Shown: positions 22,229 through 31,200 of the stretch, piece after piece
Position numbering within the stretch: the stretch's first letter is position 1
How the letters are laid out: each line of letters starts with the position of its first letter
NCBI GenBank assembly: GCA_024760525.1
Contig: CP060499.1
Coordinates: 3,927,501 to 3,991,500 of the forward strand
Source of the DNA: Nitrospira sp.
GTDB taxonomy: Bacteria > Nitrospirota > Nitrospiria > Nitrospirales > Nitrospiraceae
Reading direction: 5' to 3'
Length of the DNA stretch: 64,000 nucleotides
Notes under the pieces: generated by a model
What the model was told of the DNA's origin: nothing
The model's database searches: none
The model's input: the letters and a program-made list of their open reading frames with translations, nothing else
Made by a program: the position numbers and the translations under genes

Positions 22229-23035
22229 CTACAGCGAATGCAGGATTGAGAGTCCTGCGTTCACCTGAACAACCAGGCCGGCCAAGCCGGCTCTGACTTC
22301 TGACTCACTACGAACTGGGCGCGCAAATGCCACACGCCCGCCCTGCATCCGGTCGGGAGTGGTAAATCGAAGATGAAATCCGAACCGATCCAATGCCGTC
22401 ACCGTCGCCTGCTGCACCTCCACGTGGCCCAACGCACGTGCCAGCAGTACCAACGTCTCCGCTTGCTCGGCATTGAGCTCGCGAATCAGGTTCGAGGCTG
22501 CATCCGCAAGCGGGTCCACAGTCGCCGCTCCATAGTCTGCCGGTGCCACCCAGCCCATCGACCCAAACCCTCCAACAAAGTAAATCTCCGCGATAGCCAT
22601 GCGGAAGAAACCGAAATCTTGGTAGTCCACCCAGTAGGAGGCGTTGGCATGACGTTCCAAGTAGCATGCGCGAACCTCGGCGTTCTCCTCTTTCCGCACC
22701 TTGGTCACGGAGCCCATCAACGTGACCCTGGCCGCCCCAAGGGGATCAATCCTGCTCTGAGGCGGAGTCACCAGTAAGCTGGCACGTGGATCGCCCAGGA
22801 GGTTCTGTGTGTGCATCGCCATCGTGCTGATCAGAAAGACCGGTTGCTCCTGTGCATCCAATCCGTAGGGCATCACCGATCCGAAGGGCCAACCTGGCTG
22901 CTTGCGCGAGAGCGTCGAGAGACTTCCTGTCTGCTGCAAGTACACAAGCGTCTTGGCCCGCTCAGCATGGGACGGTTCAGGAACATCAGGACCGTCTGAC
23001 TCCGCCCCGCTGTTATGCTGTCGTGATGAAGACAT
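22229..23035 (-). CDS. HugZ-like pyridoxamine 5'-phosphate oxidase-fold protein with DUF2470 domain
   Basis: About 268 residues from the ATG at 23035. The N-terminal two thirds is a split-barrel FMN-binding-like domain (S-L-S-T-L-S, P-F-G-S-V-M-P-Y, then L-L-G-D-P-R-A-S-L-L-V), and the last about 80 residues resemble DUF2470 (L-I-R-E-L-N-A-E-Q, D-R-F-G-F-H-L-R-F). The pair occurs in the HugZ/HutZ haem-utilisation family and in plant glutamyl-tRNA reductase-binding proteins. Haem handling is therefore possible; a flavin reductase is the alternative. The Shine-Dalgarno is not obvious, and the reading frame stays open to an ATG at 23158 that adds poorly matched residues. No haem genes are adjacent. 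Confidence 0.65.
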   Translation of the reverse strand: MSSSRQHNSGAESDGPDVPEPSHAERAKTLVYLQQTGSLSTLSRKQPGWPFGSVMPYGLDAQEQPVFLISTMAMHTQNLLGDPRASLLVTPPQSRIDPLGAARVTLMGSVTKVRKEENAEVRACYLERHANASYWVDYQDFGFFRMAIAEIYFVGGFGSMGWVAPADYGAATVDPLADAASNLIRELNAEQAETLVLLARALGHVEVQQATVTALDRFGFHLRFTTPDRMQGGRVAFARPVRSESEVRAGLAGLVVQVNAGLSILHSL

Positions 23036-23331
23036 ATGATGATCGTGTGTCGGCACCCAATGAATTGCGTGACACATTACCCGGATCTGGTGAACATTTC
23101 CACTGAGAGCGCGGTCAGCTTTGAGAATTCCGTAAGATACCGACCACACATAAACCAATACAATGACGCTGATACGGAAATGTCCCTCCTTTGTCTGTTA
23201 CCCACTTCTGGACCCGATTGATCTCAAGCTTGAACAACACATTCGGTTATCCTCCGTGACCCTGCTGCCTTGAGCAGTAACCCGCTTTACGGTATCGTAC
23301 CGCCCGACTTGCCAACTGAGGACCTCCTCGG

Positions 23332-23439
23332 ATGCCTACCGTCTTCCTGAGCTATTCAAGAGAAGCATTCCCATCAGAATGGGACAAGACGATGGTAGGT
23401 GTGGATATGGCGAAGAATGCACTCGCGAATTTGAAGTGA
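23332..23439 (+). pseudogene. Possible remnant of a TIR-domain gene
   Basis: A 35-codon frame opens M-P-T-V-F-L-S-Y-S-R-E, the typical beginning of bacterial TIR domains, then loses the pattern and stops. Nothing further of a TIR domain is visible in any frame downstream to 23611. The rest of this 576-bp gap (23036-23611) holds no gene, repeat or clear promoter that I can support. It is most likely a decayed fragment; chance resemblance over 11 residues cannot be excluded. Confidence 0.25.
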
Positions 23440-23611
23440 CTCCTTCAGAAAACATTGTCCACGATTGAAAAACTTGAGAGGCCGTGGTTGGCACAGACGT
23501 TAGTCGATCTCCATTCTCCGCAGGCTCGTCGCGCGATAACTCTGCAATTTCGAGTTTTCAGCTTATAATCTCGCCGACCTTCATTCTCCTCTTATTATGG
23601 TTGGAGGCGTG

Positions 23612-24829
23612 ATGCCGGAAACCCTGTCGGTCCAGTGCTGCATTGCCGGCGGAGGGCCGGCCGGGATGATGCTGGGCCTTCTGCAGGCAAGGGCCGGTGT
23701 TTCGGTGCTGGTCCTCGAGAAGCACCAGGATTTTCTCCGTGATTTTCGCGGCGACACGTTGCACCCCTCGACGTTGGAAATCATCCATGAGCTGGGGCTG
23801 CTGGAACGCTTCCTTCGCTTGCCGCACCAGAAGGTGACGCGGATCAATGCCCGGTTCGGAGATCTGGAGTTCACGGTTGCTGATTTTTCTCATCTGCCGA
23901 CTCAATGCCGCTATGTGGCCTTCATGCCGCAGTGGGACTTTCTCAACTTTCTCGTGGAGGTGGGAAAGGGGTATCCCGGATTTCAGGTCCGAATGAACGC
24001 GGAGGTGACGGACGTGATCGAGAGCGGAGGCTCGATCGTAGGGCTTCGCGCTGAAACGTCAACGGGGCCGCTGGACGTTCATGCCGCGCTCGTGGTGGGA
24101 GCCGATGGCCGGCACTCCATTGTCCGCGAAAGAGCGAATCTCTCGGTGGAAGAATTCGGCGCCTCCATGGATGTGCTCTGGTTCCGATTGTCACGCCGTC
24201 CCGATGACCCGGTCGATCCGATGGGCCGCTTCGACGCCGGTCGAATCTTCGTCATGTTGAACCGGGGTGACTACTGGCAATGCGGCTTTGTCATTGCGAA
24301 GGGCTCACTCGGCGAGATCCACGCACAAGGCCTTCCGCTGTTCCGCGACAGCGTGGCGAAGTTGGCCCCGTTTGCCGCAAACCGTGTCCACGAGCTACGC
24401 GACTGGGAACCGATCAAACTGCTGACCGTTCAAGTCGATCGGTTGCGGCAGTGGTATAAGCCTGGACTGCTCTGTATCGGCGATGCGGCCCACGCCATGT
24501 CGCCGGTCGGGGGCGTCGGCATCAACCTGGCGATTCAGGATGCAGTGGCGTCGGCGAATCTGTTGGCCCATCCGTTGCGCTTTGGCCGAGTGACCGAGGC
24601 AGATTTGGCCAAGGTACAAGCCCGCCGCATGTGGCCCACTCGGCTGACACAACAGGCTCAACTGACTATCCAAGATCGTGTCATCAGCCGTGTATTGGAT
24701 AGCAAGGTTCCACTGTCGCTTCCCTGGGCCGTCCGGCTCCTGGCGCGGTTCCCCTTTCTACGGCGAATTCCCGCAAGATTGATCGGTCTTGGGGTCCGGC
24801 CTGAGCATGTACGGACGCCGGCCGGCTGA
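23612..24829 (+). CDS. FAD-dependent monooxygenase (UbiH / p-hydroxybenzoate hydroxylase type)
   Basis: 405 residues from the ATG at 23612, which follows ggagg by four bases; the upstream ATG at 23597 lacks a ribosome site. Class A flavoprotein hydroxylase motifs are in order: FAD dinucleotide fold G-G-G-P-A-G near residue 14, the G-A-D-G-R-H-S motif around residue 165, and G-D-A-A-H-A-M-S-P-V-G-G-V-G (about 290), which contacts the flavin ribityl chain. Such enzymes hydroxylate aromatic rings or quinone precursors using NAD(P)H and O2. It could act in ubiquinone or menaquinone modification, or on an aromatic substrate. No pathway genes are adjacent to decide. Confidence 0.75.
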   Translation: MPETLSVQCCIAGGGPAGMMLGLLQARAGVSVLVLEKHQDFLRDFRGDTLHPSTLEIIHELGLLERFLRLPHQKVTRINARFGDLEFTVADFSHLPTQCRYVAFMPQWDFLNFLVEVGKGYPGFQVRMNAEVTDVIESGGSIVGLRAETSTGPLDVHAALVVGADGRHSIVRERANLSVEEFGASMDVLWFRLSRRPDDPVDPMGRFDAGRIFVMLNRGDYWQCGFVIAKGSLGEIHAQGLPLFRDSVAKLAPFAANRVHELRDWEPIKLLTVQVDRLRQWYKPGLLCIGDAAHAMSPVGGVGINLAIQDAVASANLLAHPLRFGRVTEADLAKVQARRMWPTRLTQQAQLTIQDRVISRVLDSKVPLSLPWAVRLLARFPFLRRIPARLIGLGVRPEHVRTPAG

Positions 24830-24863
24830 ATAGTCACCTTCCCTCCGTCGGGAAAACTTGGGC

Positions 24864-26180
24864 TTATCCGGTTCCGATCTTGAGCTGATCTAACCGTCCC
24901 ATCACACCCTTACTCACTGATGCATGAAGAAACTCCGGGAAATTCTCGGGCAACGCGCTCGCAACTTTTCGAAGCGCGCGCGGCGCCGTCTCCGCCAGTT
25001 CCTCCATCGTGGCCACGACAACAGATTCCGCAATACCCGCCGCTTTCCCCGTCTGGACGAAATGCCGACCCCGGACCTCACCGATTCGGTAATGGCGGTT
25101 TGTGCCGACCGACATGGACAGCCTCATTTGCTTACGGTCGATCTGTCCCTTATCGAAGCTCGGCTGAACTGTCAGCACATCATACATGGGTGTCAGTTGA
25201 TAGCGGCCCCCTGGGCCGAGAAAGATGCTGAAATTCTTCGCGTGTCCGTCTGTCGCGCCGATCAGCCAGAAAAACATTTGCGTCTTCAAGACGGTGATCC
25301 TGTTCACTGCCGGCTGGTCGCCACCTTTCAGCAAGTCCAGGATCCGGACGAGTCCTGGCCCTCCCTCACTCTGATATTTTCTTGTGGGTGGAACAGACAA
25401 GGCCTGGCAACAATCCTCCTGCGGCAGGCGTAAGAGCCGCTTGTCTTTTGTCCACCGGCGGTCAAACCGCTCAATGACGAGCGCCCTCGTGTCCCCAAAG
25501 GTGCGCATCTCCGCCTTGTTAACCTGGAAACCGAAGGCTTCGGCGAGTTTCAGGCAGTAGAACTCGTTCTCGACGCTGTCCGACAGGTTAAGGCCATTGG
25601 ACAACCGCCCAATCTGCTTCTTGAAAATGTGCGTTGTTGGCGTGGGACCTGTCGGTTTCCACCACCGGCCTTTATGGCGAAGCAGGGCGGTTTTTTCCTG
25701 TGCGCCGGCCACAGAAATCCGGAATGCCTCATCACTGGTCAATCCCAAAGGCGCTTGAGAGAGGTTTCGCAATAGTTGTTCGATTGCCGTATCATCGACC
25801 ATTTCCCCCTTTATCGTAGCCGTGTCACCTTCATGGGGATCATCGATCCCGGTGAATTGCAGCGCTCCGACACAATCCCGACCAATGGCCGCAAGTAAAC
25901 TATACGCATCCGTTCCGGCTGCTCCCACTCTTTCGGCGACGCGCCGCCTCAACGCGTCGGAATCCGGCAATAGATTCTCGAACACCGCCGCGACTGCCTC
26001 TCCTCTGTAGGCATCCTCCCGCAGTGGAAGCGACAAAGAAACCGGTAGCGCATGCTCCCATTCCAACCAGCGAGGGTCATACCGGAAGTCAATCGCGCCG
26101 GTGGACGCTTTGCTGAGCTGGCCGACCGGCCGGTTGTTCAGCAGCACACGCAATGGCGCATGAGTGCGGCGGCGCGCCAT
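24864..26180 (-). CDS. hipA: HipA-family serine/threonine kinase toxin
   Basis: 438 residues, a full-length HipA. The N-terminal subdomain (about 1-100) has the L-S-L-P-L-R-E pattern. The segment I-S-V-A-G-A-Q-E-K-T-A-L-L (about 153) is the ATP-binding P-loop region with its autophosphorylation serine nearby. G-A-T-D-G-H-A-K-N-F-S (about 317) is the catalytic loop, and the P-M-Y-D-V-L segment supplies the metal-binding Asp. In E. coli HipA phosphorylates glutamyl-tRNA synthetase and causes persistence; targets differ in other bacteria. It overlaps hipB by one base (TGATG). All catalytic residues look intact, so the toxin is probably active. Confidence 0.88.
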   Translation of the reverse strand: MARRRTHAPLRVLLNNRPVGQLSKASTGAIDFRYDPRWLEWEHALPVSLSLPLREDAYRGEAVAAVFENLLPDSDALRRRVAERVGAAGTDAYSLLAAIGRDCVGALQFTGIDDPHEGDTATIKGEMVDDTAIEQLLRNLSQAPLGLTSDEAFRISVAGAQEKTALLRHKGRWWKPTGPTPTTHIFKKQIGRLSNGLNLSDSVENEFYCLKLAEAFGFQVNKAEMRTFGDTRALVIERFDRRWTKDKRLLRLPQEDCCQALSVPPTRKYQSEGGPGLVRILDLLKGGDQPAVNRITVLKTQMFFWLIGATDGHAKNFSIFLGPGGRYQLTPMYDVLTVQPSFDKGQIDRKQMRLSMSVGTNRHYRIGEVRGRHFVQTGKAAGIAESVVVATMEELAETAPRALRKVASALPENFPEFLHASVSKGVMGRLDQLKIGTG

Positions 26181-26431
26181 CAGAAGATCTCCTCAATATC
26201 GGCGACTCGCCCTTTGGATCTCGGCACAATTCGGAATTCTAGATCGAGCGCGGCCAGCACGCTCAGTATGGTTTCCATAGTCGCCGACGGATTCCCTGTT
26301 TCAATCAAGGAGATTGTCTCCTGCCGCAGACCAGCCTTTTCCCCCAATTGCGTTTGACTGAGTCCCTCTTTCTTTCTGATGCGCCTGATCAGATTCCCGA
26401 TCTGTCTCGGGTCGCGAGCAAGATCTCCCAT
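26180..26431 (-). CDS. hipB: HipB-like XRE antitoxin / repressor
   Basis: 83 residues with an XRE helix-turn-helix from about 12-65 (I-R-R-I-R-K-K-E-G-L-S-Q-T-Q-L-G, then Q-E-T-I-S-L-I-E-T-G). It precedes hipA with a one-base overlap, as in known hipBA operons. HipB neutralises HipA and represses the operon cooperatively. The start follows the ribosome site ggaggag. The C-terminus (K-G-R-V-A-D-I-E-E-I-F) is short, like E. coli HipB, whose tail is a proteolysis signal. Confidence 0.85.
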   Translation of the reverse strand: MGDLARDPRQIGNLIRRIRKKEGLSQTQLGEKAGLRQETISLIETGNPSATMETILSVLAALDLEFRIVPRSKGRVADIEEIF

Positions 26432-26451
26432 AACTCCTCCGTTAGTGATGC

Positions 26452-26526
26452 ATTATGTGCTATTCACGATAAAATTACAATATCGTCATTGACACATATT
26501 CATGGATTATGATCCAAAGACGATAT
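26452..26526 (-). promoter_or_regulatory. hipBA promoter and possible operators
   Basis: On the minus strand a sigma-70-like promoter reads ttgtaa (26480-26475), a 17-base spacer, then cataat (26457-26452), about 20 bases before hipB. The -35 box abuts an arm of a perfect inverted repeat: atatcgtc at 26480-26487 and gacgatat at 26519-26526. A smaller dyad, ggat-tatg-atcc, lies at 26504-26515 between the arms. HipB proteins bind dyad sites over their own promoter, so these are the likely operators. Binding is inferred. Confidence 0.5.
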
Positions 26527-26629
26527 ATTCGAGGTTTTGAGGGCTATCAGGGATTCGGCCTTAAAGCCGAGGTGTGGCGCCTAGGAAGGTCATGAGGACC
26601 TGGCGCTTAGGCTGGGCGATCAAGTGGAA

Positions 26630-26797
26630 CTAAATTCCCAACTCTTCCGACAGCCGCACTTCGGACTCGTCAAGGATCTCTTCCAGGCAGGTGAAGCAGG
26701 GAAAGGGAAAGCGATCGACCGGAATCGCACAGACTTCGCCGACCGGTGAGTCTTCCAACGCCGGGCCTCCGCATTCCTTGTGAATCACTACCAGCAT
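26630..26797 (-). CDS. Small Cys-rich protein (predicted metal-binding), 55 residues
   Basis: This frame starts with an ATG that overlaps the stop of the preceding hydrolase by one base (TGATG) and ends at a TAG at 26630-26632. The 55-residue product has H6-K-E-C9 near the start, C23, and C34-F-T-C37 in the middle, with an acidic C-terminal helix (E-E-I-L-D-E-S-E-V-R-L-S-E-E-L). The spacing fits a small zinc or iron site. Codon use, coupling and compact length argue that it is real. No family is recognised. It is the last gene of a four-gene operon (31499 to 26630). Confidence 0.6.
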   Translation of the reverse strand: MLVVIHKECGGPALEDSPVGEVCAIPVDRFPFPCFTCLEEILDESEVRLSEELGI

Positions 26798-27549
26798 CAG
26801 GTTCGCCTCATGACCATCCGGCGGAACAGCTCGAGATGTTCCGGACTACTGAGCCGATGGTCGCCCGGTATCAGCCGGAGGTCGAGCGGAAAGCTCGGAT
26901 CACGGCGACGCAGTTCATCGGCAAATCGACGGCTGCCCTCCGGCGGGATGACGGTGTCTTCCAGGCCGTGGAGAATCGTCGTCTTCACCTGACGGACCGT
27001 GTCAAACGTCTTGGCCCAAGCCTGCTCGCTTTCTTCCACCCACTTCCAAGAGAGCGGCCAATCCTTATGCAATGGGTCCTCATCCCACGGCATCCATCCG
27101 GCCGTATACCAGTCATCGAGCCGTTCCTTGGAGATGGTCTTGGCTCGTTCCCCCATCATATTGAACGCCGGAGCGATCAAGATCAATTCTTCCACGAGGG
27201 GAAATTTCTGCGCGACCAGCCAGGCGATCCAACTGCCGAGCGAGTTCCCAACCAGGGTGATGGGTGGTCCGGATTCGACGGATTCCAGGACGGTCTTCGC
27301 ATCGGCAATCCAATCGCAGAGCGTGTAGTCCGTGAACTGGCCTTCCGAATCGCCGAATCCGCGCACGTCGTAACAACAGAACCCCCAGCCTCGCTCCTGG
27401 CACCATTGCGCCAACTTCTTGCTCTTGTTGCCCCAGCGCTTCGAGAGAAAGCCGGTGATGAACAGGATTTGCCGGTCTGTCCCATCGGCACGATCGCCCT
27501 TGAGACGCTTGCCGTCGGCGCCGATCAGCTCGAACGGCTGCATGCTCAT
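26797..27549 (-). CDS. Alpha/beta hydrolase
   Basis: 250 residues from the ATG at 27549, which overlaps the preceding stop by four bases (ATGA); longer in-frame starts up to 27633 lie inside the upstream gene. The fold is a serine hydrolase: a G-F-L-S-K-R-W oxyanion segment, D-V-R-G-F-G-D-S-E-G, the nucleophile elbow G-N-S-L-G-S (Ser), an acid in L-E-D-T-V-I-P-P and a catalytic His in G-D-H-R-L-S. The opening I-T-G-F-L-S is like esterases of the YqiA/YcjY type. Substrate is unknown. It is the third gene of the 31499-26630 operon, after a second hydrolase of a different family. Confidence 0.75.
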   Translation of the reverse strand: MSMQPFELIGADGKRLKGDRADGTDRQILFITGFLSKRWGNKSKKLAQWCQERGWGFCCYDVRGFGDSEGQFTDYTLCDWIADAKTVLESVESGPPITLVGNSLGSWIAWLVAQKFPLVEELILIAPAFNMMGERAKTISKERLDDWYTAGWMPWDEDPLHKDWPLSWKWVEESEQAWAKTFDTVRQVKTTILHGLEDTVIPPEGSRRFADELRRRDPSFPLDLRLIPGDHRLSSPEHLELFRRMVMRRT

Positions 27550-28262
27550 GCCTCGAGCGCCTTCATGATGAACCCGCTCAATCGTCTGAGCACCGGTTCG
27601 GGGATCTCGTGCCCACCCCGAAAGCTGTGCCACTCCACGGCAAGGCCCGATTGACTCAGCGCGTCTCGGAGACGTTCCGCCCCGATATGCGCGAGAATGT
27701 CATCCAAGGTTCCATGACTTTGAAAGACCGGCAGTCCCTTCCGTTTGGGCATGAGCGGACTCCACACCGACTGAGCCAGGAGGTTGCCGGACAGCTGCAC
27801 CAGGCCGGCAAACGGATAATCGGTATGCAAGACCGCATCGCAGGTGAGCATCGCACCTTGTGAAAATCCGCCCACGACCGTCCTCTTGTAATCGATCGGC
27901 AGCTGCCGCGGCAGTTCCTTGAGAAATGCCAGCAGGCGGTCCCGTGCCAACGCGAGACCCTGGGGAGTCTCCACGGACAGGTCACGAATCCGACCGGCGG
28001 CACGATCTTCCTGTATTTTCGCGAAATCGATGATCCACCAGGCGCGCGAATCACCGAAGCCCATATTAAGCGAGAGAGGGGCTTCGGGAAACAGCCATCT
28101 GGTTCCCGCCGGAACATCGATGACCTCCGCGAGCGGCACGAGGTCATCCCCCGGTGCGCCGAAGCCATGGAGGAGCATGACGACCGGCCCATGCCCGCCT
28201 CCGTGACCGTCCGATCCACCAAGGAGTCGGACCTTCAATCCACCCAGGAAGGCTTCACGCAT
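27546..28262 (-). CDS. Phospholipase/carboxylesterase-family serine hydrolase
   Basis: 238 residues of the COG0400-type alpha/beta hydrolase family. L-L-H-G-F-G-A-P-G-D-D holds the oxyanion hole, G-G-F-S-Q-G-A is the nucleophile elbow with the catalytic Ser, S-H-G-T-L-D-D carries the acid, and H-E-I-P-E contains the catalytic His. Relatives hydrolyse lysophospholipids, short-chain esters or acyl-thioesters, usually in the cytoplasm; no signal peptide is seen. It starts nine bases after the stop of the 1075-residue membrane protein and overlaps the next hydrolase by four bases. Confidence 0.8.
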   Translation of the reverse strand: MREAFLGGLKVRLLGGSDGHGGGHGPVVMLLHGFGAPGDDLVPLAEVIDVPAGTRWLFPEAPLSLNMGFGDSRAWWIIDFAKIQEDRAAGRIRDLSVETPQGLALARDRLLAFLKELPRQLPIDYKRTVVGGFSQGAMLTCDAVLHTDYPFAGLVQLSGNLLAQSVWSPLMPKRKGLPVFQSHGTLDDILAHIGAERLRDALSQSGLAVEWHSFRGGHEIPEPVLRRLSGFIMKALEA

Positions 28263-28271
28263 TCGAGTCCC

Positions 28272-31200
28272 CTAGCTCAGATAGAGATACTGCAGCAGCG
28301 CCACGAGCCCATACAGTGATGATTCGACTACCGGCTGCTGATAGAGCGGCACAAAGGCGCCTTGTTCGTTGTCCTCCACTTCACCGATGATGTGCTGGAT
28401 CTGTCTGACCCGCACGTCGTGATCCTTGCCGATTCCCAAGGTCTGGACGATCTGCCGGTTGAGTCCGGCCAGCATCGCCGCTTTCGCATGGCTGGCGGAC
28501 TGATAGAGGAGAAACGCGCCGAGCAGAGCGATCAGCACATTGACCGACCAAGAGAGCAAGAGCAGGAGTGGATAATTCCAGATGTCGAAATACTCGTTCC
28601 GGGCGGCGATCATGATCAAGAGGGCGATAAAGGGATACCGGATCAGTCGGTTGACCACCTGCGTCCGCTGAGCGATGAGATCCACGACCGCCAGGTACTT
28701 CAACTTTTCGAACTCGGCCTTGTGCGCTTCACCCAATCCATATTCGCGAAGGTATTCTTCCTGAACCTGCTCTGACCAGCCTCCCGTCGAACCAATCACC
28801 CATCCGATCCATCGCCGGCAGAGCATCACGGCGTCGAAGACCGCCAGATTCAGCAACACGACGATGCCGACGCTGGCGAGCGTCATGAACGAATCCACTC
28901 TACAGCTCAGGAGCCCGCGGCAGGGATGGATATATTCTTCGTCGAGCACGAAATACCCGATGGCCCACATCGCCCCCGAATACAGGAGGAACAACAGCAT
29001 CGTGCGGACCATCCATTGGCCCAGCTGACTCGCCTCGCGATACCGAACCCAGGCTTGGTCCACTTTCATCGAGGCGATGGTGGCGATGGGGTGGTAGACT
29101 CGTTGCAGATTCGTCCAGAATGTTCCGGATGAAAACCGAGGACGTTCCGATAGGTCTTCGAATCGGAATTTCTCCCCGATCTGTTCGCCGTTCTTCTTGA
29201 GATCGCGGGCTCCTTTCACAAACAGCAGCATCGCCAGCACCACCACGATCAGCCGGAGTAATTCGCTCGGCCAGACGCTGACCCCGGCGGTCCACGAAAA
29301 AGGCTCTCCTTCATCATGGTTGGCGAGCAACGCGGTTGCGCCACCGGCCAAGACGAACACCATGAACAATGTCACGAGTACCACTGCTGCGATGCTCAGT
29401 GTGCGCGGATACCTCGTGATCCCCGACCAAAGCCGCTGATTGCTCCAGGCCACGACAATGACGAGGGCAAAGCCCACCGCCGTCGCCGCGGCCACCGCCG
29501 TATTATTGAACCCGACCCCTTGGCTCAGCGCACCGTACCCCTTCGTGTAGGCCAGATCGGTCCGCAAGGGATGCACGGTGCGCACCTCTTCCTTCTTGAC
29601 GATGCTCAAGTCGACCGCGCCCTGTCTCCCCACCTCGAACAACCGTAGATGCGCTCCGGCATCGTACAGACGATTCTCCGGCGTCAGTAAGGCGTGGTAC
29701 GCCGTCGTACAGGGACCGCTTGCAGTATCAGCCTGGTTCTCCCGACGGCACACAACATGACCGACCGCTTGCAAAGCGGCGAAGTAGGCGGAGGACTGAT
29801 AGCTGCTTCGGAACGGCGGGACATCGCGCTGGAGACCGCCATCCAACTGCAACCCGAACGGTGAGGCGATGACCATGTTGCGTGTCCATTTATATTCACT
29901 CGGGTGGAGATGCCGGGCATCGAGACCGATCGTAAAGAAAATCGCGTGAGGAAATGCGGGACGGAGCGCTTTGATGATGAGCAACGAGTCATAGGGATCC
30001 GTCCCGAAAATCCCGATGGCTCGCGCGCCCTCTCCTTCTTCGTGAATACGGTTGACCAAGGCCCGCACATAGTCCACCTGGCTCGTGCCTTCAGGGCGAT
30101 CCTGCTGGGTATCTTTCGCGCTGTCGGCACGAGCGGTTTTCCCTTTATCTTCACCCGGCACCTCGCCGTCCAGTCCGCTCAGGTAGCTGTATCGTTGCAC
30201 ATTGAGACGCAGCGACTCGTACTCAGCCTGCCGCTGGATCTGCAGGTCGACCGCATGGGGAATATCGGAACATCCCTGTTTGATCGCCACCGGAACCTCG
30301 ATCAGTTCCAGGTCGTGCTCGGAAAAGGTCGCGATCTTTTTGCAGGCCGCGGCCCGAAATTCGATCGGGAGCGTCCTCCCATAGAACGAGTCCCATTCAC
30401 CGATCAAAATTACGGCGTCCCACCCAAGACGCACTTGCCGCCGCTCCAGCTCCTCGACCAATGATTCGAACAGCTGATCGTCGGACCCGATATCGTAGGC
30501 CAGCCTGATATTCGCGTCCGACAAACGGCGGTAGAATTCCTGCTCGCAGGATTCGTATGTCGCGCAGGCCGTACCTTTCCCAACCCCTGTCTTGAGCCCA
30601 TAGGCCAACAACCCCTTCATCGCGCTGCTCCAGGGCGAATACAGATCGATCCATCCATCGGCGTTCGGCCAGACACCGATACCCTCGTGCGGCTCGGCAT
30701 AGGACTCCCCCGCCTCCGCCAGCAATGCTCTAAACGCAGAAGAGCTGCGAGGCCCCAGGATTCTGAAGGTCACGGCCTGTTGCAGCCGCGGATCCAGCTG
30801 AACGAGTTTACGTTTATCGTCCGTCAGGAGACATTCGCTTTTCTTCTCTGCTTCCCGGCACACGAGGGCTTGAGAGAATGACGTCAAGCTCGCGAAAAAC
30901 CCTCGGCTGAGCGCTTCGTCCGGAAACCAGACGACCAGCACACTCCGGGACCTCGGCGTTTCTTCGTCACAGACCCTCGTCTTCCTGAGTCGATACCATT
31001 CGTACGGGAGCGCCGGAATAGGGCTTTGCGGGTCCCACTCGACAAACGATAGGTGGCCTTCCTGTTCCGGCACATAGCAGGACACCCCCAACGCCGTGCC
31101 GACTGCGTAGCGGTCTCTGATACGCGACTCGGTGTTTTCGACGTACGGTCCTCCGCTGGTCGTCACGAGGAGGACGGTGAGGGGCTGGCCCTCCTTGAGA

